A stretch of DNA of 64,000 nucleotides from Zygnema cylindricum (taxonomy: Eukaryota; Streptophyta; Zygnematophyceae; Zygnematales; Zygnemataceae), in NCBI GenBank assembly GCA_037447655.1, contig JBBHKE010000827.1, positions 62,001 to 126,000 on the forward strand, written 5' to 3'. A model generated the notes under the pieces. That model was not told the origin of the DNA and made no database searches. It saw only the letters and a program-made list of their open reading frames with translations. Positions within the stretch are counted from its first letter, which is position 1, and each line of letters starts with the position of its first letter. Both the position numbers and the translations under genes were made by a program. Shown one piece after another: positions 11,300 to 22,559 of the stretch.

Positions 11300-11517
11300 C
11301 ACCGCGAATCGTTATTAGTGTCAAAGTTTAAATAGCATAAAAAAATAATTATTGTTATTGATTCTAATTTAGTGCCAGAAACATGGCATATTATGGTCCA
11401 CGTACTTAAATAGCGTTGCTAATTTAATTACAAAAATCATGTATACTAATTGCGGAAAAAAATCAAAATTTTAAAAACCCTAATTAGAGTTATATACTCT
11501 TATAACGATTCGCGGTG
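11300..11517. mobile_element. MITE M1, CACCG family, 218 bp
   Basis: Ends CACCGCGAATCGTTATTAG and ATAACGATTCGCGGTG form terminal inverted repeats. TA flanks both sides (11298-11299, 11518-11519), consistent with a Tc1/mariner-type TA duplication. It is non-coding and close in length to M3, so probably an internally deleted derivative of the about 500 bp form. Confidence 0.75.
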
Positions 11518-11852
11518 TAGCAATTAAACACGGTGAATAGATGACTCGCCACCTCCCCGAGGTGGGCCACCATCAACGGTCAATGTTTGCGTCAAGACCC
11601 TTAGGAGAGTTTTGGTCAGATCGATAATGTTACTTTTCAAAATAAAAACAATACCACATGGTACGGATACGTACTGAACTCCGTAAACAACCACTTTTAC
11701 TCCGATGGACACTGGCCATTATCCATTAAAACTTTAAAAGTAGAAAGTTTAAACTGATGCGGTAATCGTAAGTCCGTAACATTTGGATTTACCGTACATC
11801 TATTGTACGGTTATCATTTATGCATTTAAACGCAACGTGGCACAGTTCAGTA

Positions 11853-12403
11853 CACCGCCAATCGCTATTAGAGTAAATAACGCCAATTCAGTGCCTTTTT
11901 TTCAAAAAAAAATACCTCAAATACAATCCATAATTCTATTTTTTCCATTATTCTAATTAGGGTTTTTTTTGTCAATTAGCGTTAATAATGGAAGTACACT
12001 GCGTTGGAAATAGTGTGGTGTACGGACAGGGTATCTCCGTATGAAATAGTACTTTTTGAATTACAAAGGCATAAAAAGACACTTAACATTATTGCGCACA
12101 CATGTGAATGTGCACTGGAAGAAAGAGACGCAAACTCGTCAAAAAAAATCACGTTCTCATATGTTCGTCCGTCGACCGTGTGAACAGTGCGACGGCGTAT
12201 GAATTGTCAGATTTTGTACGGGTACACATATTACTGTAGACATCGAAAGGGCGGGTATTTATTATTCAGGACAACCCAAATTACAGTTAGGGATTAATTA
12301 GTATATATTTTTTTTTCAAAAAAATAAAATTCCCGATTAATATTAATAACACTATTTTTTTTTTACGCTATTTATTCCTTTACTCTAATAGCGATTGACG
12401 GTG
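11853..12403. mobile_element. MITE M2, CACCG family, 551 bp
   Basis: Ends CACCGCCAATCGCTATTAGAG and CTCTAATAGCGATTGACGGTG, flanked by TA at 11851-11852 and 12404-12405. The AT-rich interior contains the family block AAATAGTGTGGTGTACGGAC and has no coding capacity. Confidence 0.75.
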
Positions 12404-12894
12404 TAGCAGATCAGCGCATGCACACGTCAGCAGTTGAGAAAAAATGTGGTTTGGCGTTGCAGTTTTGACAGTTGCTGATGCGCTGTAGACTGTAGGACAC
12501 ATTTGTCTTCTTGAGAAAGCTGCGGCGTTGCTAGGTTTTCGAAACGTTTTGTAACTTTTGTAATCCTGTCGTTTCGTTAACGACAAGGCGCAGACAGAGC
12601 CCCTTCTTGCGCCTCTTTATTTCCTTGAGTTTCGTCGTGTAGTGCCTTGGGGGTTGAAGCACGAACTTGAACGTTCTCCTATCCGGAATTTCAATCGAAC
12701 AGAAGTTCATAGCTACAAGACAAGATAGTTATTGGCAAACTTATTGCTGACAAACTCTATCTGTACGGACGGAATTTTTTAGAAATAGAGAAACACATAA
12801 ATCTTTGAAACGTTTATTAGAAACTACAGTACAGTACGTCAAAATCCAGAAAAACAAAAAGCGGAAAAAACGGAAAAAAAACAAAGCTACAGTA

Positions 12895-13111
12895 CACCGC
12901 CAATCGCTATTAGCGTTGTGTACGCTAATTCCGTCCCGCTTTTTGTTTTTTAATTCTCAAATATAATTATCCATTCTATTTAAAAGAAAACCCTAAATCT
13001 TAATTAGAGTAAACGATTTCTTCGAAAATTTCCAAATTCCCAATTAGCGTAAACCACGCTAATTATTCGTATACGCTAAAAAAACTTCTACGCTAATAGC
13101 GATTGGCGGTG
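12895..13111. mobile_element. MITE M3, CACCG family, 217 bp
   Basis: Ends CACCGCCAATCGCTATTAGCG and CGCTAATAGCGATTGGCGGTG are a perfect inverted pair. TA flanks (12893-12894, 13112-13113) lie inside a larger GTAC context (CAGTAC..GTACTG). Short form of the family. Confidence 0.8.
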
Positions 13112-13593
13112 TACTGTACTTGTATGTTCGTAAGATCAATTAAAATAAACACTCGTAAGCCTAGTCGAAAAACAATTCACCATATTAAAAAAAAGGGATA
13201 AAAGTGAAATGTTTCTAGGGTTTTAGAGAAGCCCTAATAAAAAGAATTTTCATAGCTCCTTAGTTGCAAAGCCCTTTCTGAACCCTTAACAAAGGCCTGA
13301 CAAAGCCCTTGTAAAACCCTAATTACTTCCCGCTTCCTTTAACGAGTTAAAAATAAATCTAAACCTATTTAAAATGTTCTAAACCTTATTGTTTACACCA
13401 TTGTTAAATATTTTAATGAACTATATTTTACAACATCGAGATAAATTTCTGGAATTATTTTATGCTCTACCATTTTAAGGCTCCGTCTTGCTTTCTAAAA
13501 AAATTACATTGTTTGAAACCATTCCATATTTCTATTATTTTCCAACGACTACACTATTTCTGGTGACATTATGAAGACTGCAGCTATAACTAG

Positions 13594-14036
13594 TAATGTT
13601 GGGTATCGGGTAAATTCATATCGCGATAATTGCGATATTCGATATATCGAATATCGATCGAGCAGATTCTTCGATATATCGTACCGGGACCAACATAAAT
13701 CATCGCGATATATATCCCAAAAAAATTGGGTGTCCGTACAGCCATAATACGGAAATTCGTACGAAAAATTGTACGAAAAATTGTACGGTAGATGCGCCGC
13801 TCTTTGTAAGCGAAAGAGCTTCGGCGAAGCCGAAGTGCTTTGCACGTGCTTATTGTTCGCTGCATGAATTTTTTTTTTATGGCTCGATATATTGGCGATA
13901 CGATATATCGGCAATATATCGGCAATATATCGCGATGATTTGGTTTTCGATATATCGAAGCGATATATCGATTATCGGGTACCTGAAATTCGATATATAT
14001 CGAATATCGGCAAAGGGTCCTCGATACCCAACACTA
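13594..14036. mobile_element. hAT-like MITE N with GATATATC-rich interior
   Basis: 443 bp with terminal inverted repeats TARTGTTGGGTATCG and an exact 8 bp target duplication ATAACTAG (13586-13593 and 14037-14044), the size made by hAT transposases. The interior is built from overlapping palindromes (CGATATATCG, TATCGCGATA) around a GC-richer core (GCTTCGGCGAAGCCGAAG near 13818). Non-coding. Confidence 0.85.
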
Positions 14037-14190
14037 ATAACTAGTAACCCCGTATCATATGTGTCTTTGGGATATAAATACGCTTATAATAAGAGTTTAA
14101 CCTGGTACACGTTTGCACACGTGTTTTTCCTGTGGGTCTAAAGTACGGGTTTAAGTACTATTTGTGTTATAACGTACAAAGCCCAGTACA

Positions 14191-14689
14191 CCGCGAATCG
14201 TAATTAGAGTAAATTACTCTAATTCGGTCGCTCGAAATTTCGACTCTATCACATCAAATAGAGTAAATGATTCTAATTTTTTCATTATTCTATTTAAGGT
14301 AAAGTTTAATTAGCGTTTTTAATTCTAATATATGTTCGTTTTAAATAGTGTGGAGAACGGATGACATCCATCCGTGCAAAATTGTACTTTTATAAATAAA
14401 AAAGTACAAATAATGATTTAATACAGGCCATTATCATGTAACTGCGTTTTAACAATCCGCGCAATGCAAACGTCATAGTGACGATAAACTGTACGTTTTG
14501 TCAGATTCTGTACGAATACCTTATTTACAGTAGAGGATATTAACTTGCCAAATTAGAGTACACCGCATAAATTAGAGTAAATTCCTTTCTGAAACAGTTC
14601 TATCACATAAATTAGAGTAAATTACTCTAATTATTTTTTTCTCTTTTTTTACTCTAATTTTTTCATTACTCTAATTACGATGCGCGGTG
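14191..14689. mobile_element. MITE M4, CACCG family, 499 bp
   Basis: Ends CACCGCGAATCGTAATTAGAG and CTAATTACGATGCGCGGTG with TA at 14189-14190 and 14690-14691. It has the same length as M6 (499 bp) and is its inverted copy: the GAGCGACC/GGTCGCTC and GTACGTTTTG blocks occur in opposite order. One base differs in the right end (GATGCGC for GATTCGC). Confidence 0.85.
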
Positions 14690-14691
14690 TA

Positions 14692-16141
14692 GTACGCATA
14701 TTGAGCCCAGTAGTACGCATATTGTACGGTGTGACAGCAGGTAACGTTTCCAATTCTTTTCGCACTTTAAACTCATGGTTGCGACAATTTTTTGCGGTTT
14801 TACTCTTAATGCAAACAATTCGATAATTTCATGACTTTCATCGAAATAAATTATTCGTATTTTACTACGCAATAATTATTAAGTTATAACTCTATAAATG
14901 GTAAATTGATTGCTCTAGATTTGTAATTTAATTTCCATGGCCATCTATCCTTTTTGGCAGATTGACTATGTCAATTTTTTGGTAATCTTACATCAAATGC
15001 AGTTAGTCTACTATCTAATATAAAATACTTTGAATTTGTAAAATAGTATTGATTGTAATAATGGTGTAGTTTTCTATAAATTACAACAAGTATTAGAAAG
15101 GTTTTTGGCATATCCTCCTTACATTATCCATAGAAGTTTTTTCATGTGTTTTACATGGGGGGATTTTACTTAAACTAAAAACTTACACTTTTAATGGATA
15201 ACATATTTATTAACATTCATTTTTTAGCACTATCTTCGTTATTTTTATTTCCTTTTTTAACCAGAAATATGAACACAAATAAAAGGAAAGGAATTGCAAA
15301 AAATCATATAATCATACGGATTAAATAGACGTCAACTGCATAAACACGTAGTTGAGCATTATTTTTCTTTTTCAAAGGTTGTGTTTATAACCATATTTAC
15401 ATTAAATTTAAAAACAAAAGTCTTTCAAACAAAGGTTCGAGTTCTAAAAGATCTGGAGGGAGAAAAAACCAGAGAGGGTAAAATTGGTAAAATCTAGTTG
15501 TATTTGTACCACCTCTGACAAACTTCCAACACTAATTCTTGTGAATCTTACGAGCAGAAAATTACTTTCTAGTTGAACTGAAACATTTTGAAATGAAAAA
15601 AATCTAAATCTAAATCTAAATCCAAATTCTATTTCTTAAACAAAATATGGTACAAGAATTTAAACAAAACAATAAAAAAAGGAGAAAACAATAAATGAAT
15701 TAATAGATAATGAATATCTATATTACAAAATCATTTGAGGGAACAAATAAAATAAACAAATCTCGACTGCAATAAAAAAAAATAAAAAAAATGTTGCATA
15801 TCTAACTCGAGCCCTTTTTTTTTTCCTTTCAATTTCCTTTTAGTTTCCGCTTCCAATTTTCAAACTCCGTTTCCGTCTCCGTTTTCAATTCCTTTTCAAA
15901 TTCCTTTTTACGATTTTCCTTTCATTTTTTTTCGTTTTACTAATAACAACCCGCTTCTGTTACGACTAACCCGCTTCCGTTTCGTTCCATGTCGCAGTTC
16001 CGTTATCTCAAAACCCTAAACCTCAAAAACCCAAAAAAAAATCTCATGTATACACACTTTTCTTCACCCGAGTTTTGCGCACCACAAAAGATGCGACGAA
16101 GAACAAAAAAAAACCAAAAAAAGAGGGGCGCGCGAATCGCT
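14692..16141. other. AT-rich spacer, no gene recognised
   Basis: Long A/T-rich sequence with no supported reading frame. A short tandem repeat of AATCTA units lies at 15601-15622. It is the 3' side of the minus-strand reading frame that starts at 16993; poly-A/T runs could hold its 3' UTR but no clear end is visible. Confidence 0.4.
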
Positions 16142-16993
16142 CTAAAGAGAAATGAGTGCTGCTCTAGACCCCATTGTACCCACAAAAGGTCCATTAATTT
16201 GGTTAATCTGGTTAATCTGGTTTAATCCACATCTTGGAGAAGGACCCATTTTTTTCCACCCATTTCCCCCAGAAATGGACCCAATTTGCTGTTTCCCAAA
16301 TTCTTTTACCGCCCATTTGGACCCCATCAGTTTCTTTTTGGAACCTTCCATTGTCAAAATAGAGAAATCCGCCGCCAAATTGGGCGCCGAATTTCGAGCC
16401 AATTTAGGAAACGAACCGAATTCTTTCTTCGCCTCAGCAGCTCCGAATATTCGTGAGATTTGGGGATATTCGTACACCGATTTTTCTACGTAGGTCGCCC
16501 ACTCTCCCTCGTCCAGAGTTTGACTTTTGGCTTTTTTCGTTTCTCCCAACGAATATTCGCGAATCTCCACTGAACCCCACGTCACCCTCTTCTTCCCCCC
16601 CCTGTATCTCCCTTCCAAACCGTTTGCCACGTCACCATCCGTACGACTGGCTCGCAGACAGCTTACAGTGTGGCCCACCGACATTTTGTCTTTTCTGATG
16701 GACCTTCGCACGTGTCCCATTCTGAACAGTTCCATGTCGGAAGCCAGTTCCGCCGCTCCCTGAGAATCGAATCTTCTCACGATTTGTTTTTGTCTGTAGT
16801 GACGCGTGTCACATTGTAGTTTGCCGTTCATTTCCCGTACCAGCCTCTCTAATTTGTCGTTTTCTACAGGCTGTGCCACAGGAATGTTGTCGTCTTCTGA
16901 CTGTCTCTCCATTTGTACGGCATTGGCCAACTGAAGACGGAGGAGCATGATGTTTCCATGTAAGGCAGTTTCAGTTACGCTCCTGGATGCCAT
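16142..16993 (-). CDS. unknown protein, 283 codons, best host-gene candidate
   Basis: I do not recognise the family. The reading frame is unbroken, ordinary in composition and unlike any transposon gene here. The N-terminal half is helical and charged (NIMLLRLQLANAVQMERQ, DKLERLVREMNGKLQ). The middle has a KKRVTWGSVEIREYSLG motif, followed by an acidic, then basic region (EGSKKKLMGSKWAVKEFGK). The C-terminus contains NQINQINQIN, encoded by a short GTTAATCTG repeat, so the last 30 codons may be intronic or UTR sequence. The leader directly upstream (minus strand) is a (GA)n tract, common in plant 5' UTRs. No intron signals were verified; it may be a first exon. Confidence 0.5.
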   Translation of the reverse strand: MASRSVTETALHGNIMLLRLQLANAVQMERQSEDDNIPVAQPVENDKLERLVREMNGKLQCDTRHYRQKQIVRRFDSQGAAELASDMELFRMGHVRRSIRKDKMSVGHTVSCLRASRTDGDVANGLEGRYRGGKKRVTWGSVEIREYSLGETKKAKSQTLDEGEWATYVEKSVYEYPQISRIFGAAEAKKEFGSFPKLARNSAPNLAADFSILTMEGSKKKLMGSKWAVKEFGKQQIGSISGGNGWKKMGPSPRCGLNQINQINQINGPFVGTMGSRAALISL

Positions 16994-16998
16994 TCTTG

Positions 16999-17006
16999 CT
17001 CTCTTG

Positions 17007-17068
<62 letters not shown>

Positions 17069-17080
17069 GTCTCTCTCTCT
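16999..17080. repeat. (CT)n microsatellite
   Basis: Imperfect CT dinucleotide tract with a few TATC, TTTC and TGTC interruptions, starting 6 bp upstream of the Met of the minus-strand reading frame. On the sense strand of that frame it is a GA-rich leader. Confidence 0.9.
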
Positions 17081-17084
17081 TTCT

Positions 17085-18540
17085 TCACTTTCTCACTTTC
17101 AGCCTTTTACCTCTTCCCTAGTCAAAAAATATCGGCGATTCTTCTAGTCCTTCTCTCTCTCCTTCCCTCCTCTCCCCTCTTTATCCCTCTCGAACGTTCG
17201 CAGTCGCTCGGTTTCTCTCTCCCTTACTCGCTCGCTTTCCGGGATTTGATTTAGTTCCGATTTTGTCCTTTCTGATGGCCGAGCGCTCTCCAGCTCTCTG
17301 CGGTTATCCTGGGCGGTACGGTGGCGTGCACGCATAGCCGTGACAGCTCGTTTGTCGTATTGCCCATGCCGACCTATTCCGTACATCATCGAGCGGCTAG
17401 CAGGACCCCAGCCTCGATTTGGACGAACGGGCGTCGTGGGACACGTCCGCAAAACGCGGCGTGGGAATCAGAAAAGTCGGCAACTTGTCGATATTTACAA
17501 TTTGGCCGTACAAACACCGAACCTGTGAAAAGTGTACGACATAGTACGACAAAAGAAAGGACAGTGAGGTAAAGCGAAAAGGGACTGTACCTTGGCTAAC
17601 AGAATGTCCGTACAGAAGGTTAAAACACGCGTGGAAGTCTGAAAGGCCGGCAGATCTTTGTCTAGGGCTCTCAGGATACGTCCGTACATACAAGTTCAGG
17701 ATTCGGCGTGAAAACCGAGGGATCCAAACCCTAAAAGCGGCGAAAACTTTTGGATCCGGAGAGTTGGCGGCAACCGGTCCGACGCTGGGGTGCACCAGCC
17801 GTCAGGTAGTGTGACATACGTGACGGCTTTCCGGCTCCCCCGGAACAATTCCGTCAGGTGTAGGGTCCTATGTCGGACGGCGGGGATAAGTGTACGGACA
17901 AAAGGCTGGTACTATGTGACGTGGATATCTAAGTAATTGTACGGATAGGAACTATCTAGAAGTGGGTTGTCGTTGACCGCATTCTCCGGAGAGAAGTACA
18001 ATAGAGAACGTCGGGTTTGAACTTAATTTAAATTTGAAAAGTTGTAAATAGCGTGAACAATTTGGGTACAACGGTATAGATGTGCTTATTGTTTATGGAC
18101 TTGTGGTGCATATCGAGTAGGGATTTCATGATTTTCGGTTTTCAAAATCGAGGTGGGTCCCGATCTTCACCGATATGGCGGCTGATAGAAACGTCAAATA
18201 CGTGAGCATTAAAGCTAAAACCACCCAAAAAAAAACCTCAGCAAACCATACAAAAGCCTAAAATACCCCGAAACTTTTAGAAAACCGTGAAATCACCCAG
18301 AAAATGCCAAAAAAACCTTGAAAGGACCTCAAAAAAAAAAAATGCCAAAGACTAAAGTAAGTGGTTTGAAGCAGAATTGTACGGAGAACACACGTGGGAA
18401 AAGGTATTTCTCAATAATATAGCACTTAGGGCACTTTCCCATGTAACCGAAACTTTAGTCTTGTAACTTTGTTTTTAGCGAAGATTCTACGAACTACTTT
18501 TAGAGCATTCCTATGTAAAGAAATGAAATAGTTACTCTAG
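17085..18540. other. putative promoter region and spacer, no gene recognised
   Basis: Higher GC up to about 17900, with CTCTC-rich stretches and several GTACGG words, which would fit a promoter for the 16142-16993 frame. Beyond that, A-rich low-complexity sequence (18210-18345, CCAAAAAAACC-type). Minus-strand open stretch 17795-17397 has no protein-like character. Confidence 0.35.
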
Positions 18541-18765
18541 ATTGTGACGGATGTAGACGCGGGTGACATTTGTGACGGTTGTAGACGACTACAAAACTCG
18601 CACTAATTGATGACGTTTACAAAATACTATTTTGAAAATAACGATGGTTGTAGACGTCTAGCTACTTGTGATATTATAGATGTTCTTGTGATATTGTAGA
18701 TGTTTAGGGTTTGTGACATTTAGACGTCACTCTCAAAATATGACAGTGTCGACGTCACAAATTAT
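18541..18765. repeat. left arm of a distant inverted repeat
   Basis: Contains repeated GTTGTAGACG and ATATTGTAGATG words. Its block ATTGTAGATGTTTAGGGTTT..GTGACATT recurs in inverse orientation at 25383-25560. The two arms bracket 6.6 kb holding the K, L, M5-M8, Q and R2 elements, so they may be the ends of one large non-coding DNA element. Confidence 0.45.
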
Positions 18766-18772
18766 ATAACTA

Positions 18773-20393
18773 CACCATGAATCGCTATTAGCGTAATGAA
18801 ATAGATAGCGTAATGAAACAAGGGAATTGATCATGACGGTGACTGTTTTGGTTGCGCACAGTCACTTACGTCATTTTGTCAAAAATTGTACGTTTGAAGT
18901 ACACATTGGTACAAATAAAGCACCGTTGAGTACAAATTTGACGGTCAATCGGTTAGACAACTTTGACTTTCCAAATATGGTGTCAACCGCTTAAAATTTT
19001 GCCGCGCTTGCAAACGTCGAGGGTCATAATAAAATTAGCAATTCACACGGTCGGGGAACGTTTACGGTAACAAAACTGCGGCAGCCACATGTAAATAAAA
19101 GTGTTGCATACAGTCACTTTTTGTCGTTACATGAGCCCCACGGTGAGAGCTCTTAGCCGCAAAATTGAAATTTAATCGTCTAAGTGTTACATTGAACTTA
19201 TACTCAAAACGAAACCTCTTTAAACTGAAGTACTATAAAGTCTTGTAATGAAATATTAAAACGCACAAAACGAAAAAAAACATTGTAAACTATAATAAAA
19301 CGAACCGGCGTAAAAATATCAATTGAAATTCAATGAATAAAAAACGCGTCGTCACGCGCGACGAAATCGAGCCACACTATCTACGAATCAAAATTCTTAC
19401 ATTGACAGCGAAATGTTAGGATATTGGGCGAATCAACATCGGCCGAAATCGCGCCGTCAAATGTTTTGTTCGGTTCGCGTCAGTTATGTTTTGTTTTGTT
19501 CGGTACAGTACTGTACTTTTGTGTCGGTTCGGTTTGGTGCGAGCGGTATTCATCTGTACGAATCGCACGTTGGTCACTTTCGAGGAAATGTTACGGCTAA
19601 AAGTGCTCTCACCGTGGGGCTCACGTAACGACAAAAAGTGACTGTTTGCAACACTTTTATTTACATGTGGCTGCCGCTGTTTTGTTACCGTAAACGTTCG
19701 CCGGCCGTGTGAATTGCTAATTTTATTATGACGCTCGACGTTCGCAAGCGCGGCAAAATTTTAAGCGATTGACACAATTTTTTGAAAGTCAAAGTTTTCC
19801 AACCGATTGACCGTCAAATTTGTACTCAACGGTGCTTTGTTTGTACCAATGTGTTCTTCAAACGTACAATTTTTGACAAAATGACGTAAGTGACTGTGCG
19901 CAACCAAAACAGTCACTGTCATGATCAATTCCCTGAAACAATTAGCGTTATTTGCGCTAATTGGGAATTTCAGTTTTTTCCAACAAAAGAAATAATTATA
20001 ATTTATCATTATTTTTAAACTGCTTTGTAATATTTGTCGGCACATAATATCTCCACACTAAAATATGTGCATGTACGAAATTGTTCAAATCGTACGCCGT
20101 CGCGTTTTTGTGACATCCGCGTCATTTTTTCCAGAGCACATTTACATGCGCGCGCGTTAGCGTAAACAATTTTTCTGTACTTTTTACTTGAAAAAGTACA
20201 AAATAATACGGATATGATAGTCCGTACACCACACTATTTAGAAGGACACTACATTACAGCTATGAACCCTATTAGGTGGGGTACCTCAAATAACGTTCGG
20301 AAACATTTAGAATGATTAATTCTATTTGGGAATCTGCCTACAAAAACGGGGTACCTCAATTAGAGTCATGAACGCTATTAGCGATTCACGGTG
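18773..20393. mobile_element. MITE M5, CACCG family, carrying nested element K
   Basis: Left end CACCATGAATCGCTATTAGCG after TA (18771-18772), right end GCTATTAGCGATTCACGGTG before TA (20394-20395). Subtracting K and its duplication leaves about 501 bp, matching the full-length family size. Its interior matches M7 in inverted order. Confidence 0.75.
18822..19933. mobile_element. foldback element K with about 330 bp inverted arms
   Basis: 1112 bp from GGGAATTGATCATGAC to its inverse GTCATGATCAATTCCC, flanked by the exact 8 bp duplication TGAAACAA (18814-18821, 19934-19941). The arms (about 18822-19151 and 19605-19933) are near-perfect inverted copies, including the GTGACTGTTTTGGTTGCGCAC and CGGTCAATCGGTT blocks. 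The 450 bp centre has no transposase. The 8 bp duplication suggests mobilisation by a hAT-type enzyme. RNA across it would fold into a long hairpin. Confidence 0.85.
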
Positions 20394-20397
20394 TAAT

Positions 20398-20560
20398 TCA
20401 TAGTTCAAAAGTAGGCGTTTTTATGGTAGGCCTTTGGTCGGCGCCTTTATCGTAAGTTGTGATATGGGCTTTTCATGTGATCTTCTTAGATCACTACATT
20501 GATCAGCGACCGTCCAATCTTACGAATCTAGCGGTGTAAGTAAAACATTTTTTTCTGTAA
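20398..20560 (+). repeat. partial copy of element Q
   Basis: TCATAGTTCAAAAGTAGGCG and the next 160 bp repeat the left half of Q (20569 onward), including TTTGGTCGGCG and CATGTGATCTTCTTAG. The right terminal repeat is missing. Confidence 0.6.
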
Positions 20561-21412
20561 CTTTCAACCATAGTTCAAAAGTAGGCGTTTTATGGTAGCC
20601 CTTTGGTCGGCGACTTTAGCGTAAGTTGTGTTATGGGATTTTCATGTGATCTTCTTAGGTCACTACTTTTATCAGAGACCGTCTGATCGTCCGAATCTGA
20701 CGGTGTAAAAATATATTTTTGGTTCGAATGTTTTAATTGGTCCAAGTTTTGGTCCGAATGTTTTTATTGGTCCGAATAGGTCCGAATACAATATGGGTCT
20801 TAAGGTCATATTGTATGTTTTGCATACAATAGGCATATTGTATGGGCCTACTTTCACCTACTTTTGAACTATGCTTTCAACCCACCCCGAGGAGGTGGGT
20901 TGGCAGATACAGAAAAAAAAAATCGTGACACGCTGGACGATTAAGCTACGTGTCATGATGCAAAACCAACGAAAAATCTTAAGATTTGCACATGACACGC
21001 GGTTTCCAAAATATAACCGAAAATAAAAACGAAATTTCGTAACATTCCCTCGTCACGCTATTTTCAATAATTTCTGTTCGTCACACTATTTCTCTCAAAG
21101 GACTTTCGTTATGTTCGAAAACTGAAACCCTAAAAAGTGAGCTGGCGTACAGACTGGCGTCTGCAAAATGTATAAAAGTTTTGTCGTATTATTACTTCGT
21201 ACGCAGGTACATGGTACGCAAGTCAAGATTTGAAGTTAAGTTTGTCGGTGCTAAATATCTGAAAGATATTCAATATCGGATCGTAGCTTGCGTGGCGTTA
21301 ATCAATTTAAAACACGTGGGTTACAGACTCTACGTGATGGAACATCGACTCAATCGACCCGGTCTGTAGAGTTTGCCGTACAATTACAGAAACGTATGAT
21401 GGAACTTCACCC
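20525..21412 (+). repeat. dispersed repeat R2 (copy of R1), split by Q
   Basis: Homologous to 10205-10800. Element Q (20569-20873) and its duplication split the copy between CTTTCAAC and CCACCCCGAGG. After removing Q the hairpin start CAACCCACC..GGTGGGTTGG is restored. It ends near 21412, directly beside a MITE fragment. Confidence 0.6.
20569..20873. mobile_element. hAT-like MITE Q, 305 bp
   Basis: Terminal inverted repeat CATAGTTCAAAAGTAGG at both ends and an 8 bp duplication CTTTCAAC (20561-20568, 20874-20881). Near the right end it has iterated GGTCCGAAT and CATATTGTATG words. Non-coding. Confidence 0.8.
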
Positions 21413-21416
21413 TAAT

Positions 21417-21497
21417 TCTATATTTCTATTTGGGAATTTGCCTAATAAAACGGGGTACCTCAATTAGAGTCATGAACGCTAATAGCGATTCACGGTG
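21417..21497. mobile_element. MITE fragment M8, right end only
   Basis: About 80 bp matching the right end of M5 (GGGGTACCTCAATTAGAG, GCGATTCACGGTG). The left end is absent. It abuts the end of repeat R2. Confidence 0.55.
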
Positions 21498-21662
21498 TTA
21501 TTCTTATGTTCCGTACTACAATGTACGGAGATAGTCTAGAGTCTTTCGCCAATCAGGCCGCCACTACGGGTGTACTTCTACGCGTAAAATTTTGGAAGTG
21601 CTTTCAATATCCGTACATATGCACGTGCTAAAACAAATGAGTAGGACTTCCAGTCTCCTGCA

Positions 21663-21945
21663 AGTAGTGACGTCATCACCTGTGACCCGCCCAGGTCTCG
21701 TCACCTCTATCAATGTCCTTTCTGAATATTTGGCGTTTCTGCAATTGGTGCGTCATTACCTACCGGGGTCCAATAACACCTGTCGTCACTTCTAGAGTTG
21801 TCCTTTCCTATGTTTTCCCGTTTCTGCATATGTGACATCATCACTTTTGACCCGCCCAGGTACAGAAATATTTGTCGTCACCTATATTGTAGTCCATTTA
21901 AAACTTTTGGCGTTTCTGCAATTACCATTCCATAGTGATTAGTCA
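21663..21945 (+). repeat. two-copy direct repeat, period about 170 bp
   Basis: TGACCCGCCCAGGT and GGCGTTTCTGCAATT each occur twice about 170 bp apart with similar spacing between them. This indicates a diverged tandem duplication of unknown origin. Confidence 0.5.
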
Positions 21946-22559
21946 AAGCTTCATAGCGGCTCAGGTTTCTCAGGACAAAATGTCTATTGTACGGATAGCC
22001 CTTCACTGCCCGTAAAAGTTAACCGACGCGCAAGCATTTTTTATTTTTTCCTCTCAAACGAACATTTTGACCAATAAAAATCTATTATCTGAACCATAAT
22101 GACATACGCCAAGTTCAAAATAAGGAATCGCCGTAACAAATAGACATTTTATAGGTGACAGAATCACTTCTATATCATTTTGCTTCGAAAACCAAGCTGA
22201 TTCATTGGTCCACGCGTCGAGCAGTCACTACATGTACGGAACGCAGAGCCGCCGGAAAACCTTCCTTGTATCAGGAGTCAACAACGGAGCGGTCAAATTA
22301 CAATTGTTTTTAAACTTTCATGCCGCGACAAAATAGGCCGACATCAAAAGGCGGCTACTTGTGGGAGCATCAGGATTCCGTAATTGCATTTTGAACAAAC
22401 CGTACGAAATTTTCACCAGAACAATTGGTACGGAAAGCGATTTTGTTTGTCGGACCCATGTGCGGAGAGTCACCGACTGCAGTTACACGTAGGCCTAACG
22501 GAGTAGTTACAATTTTGTCGTGATCCACAAAAAAGACTAGTTGCAGCTACAGTACAGTA
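21946..22559. other. no gene recognised
   Basis: Unique-looking sequence between the direct repeat and MITE M6. Open stretches are short and not protein-like. Confidence 0.4.

Noticed and set aside
13735-13800. Possible CRISPR-like or satellite array in the GATATATC/GTACGAAAAATT repeats
   Set aside because: Units are irregular palindromes without constant spacers, and the whole lies inside one MITE with target duplication.
15601-15622. Telomere-like repeat (AATCTA units)
   Set aside because: Four short units do not match the plant telomere unit TTTAGGG and are too few.
17397-17795. 132-codon minus-strand open frame upstream of the host-gene candidate
   Set aside because: Composition and content are not protein-like, and it overlaps opposite-strand frames of similar length.
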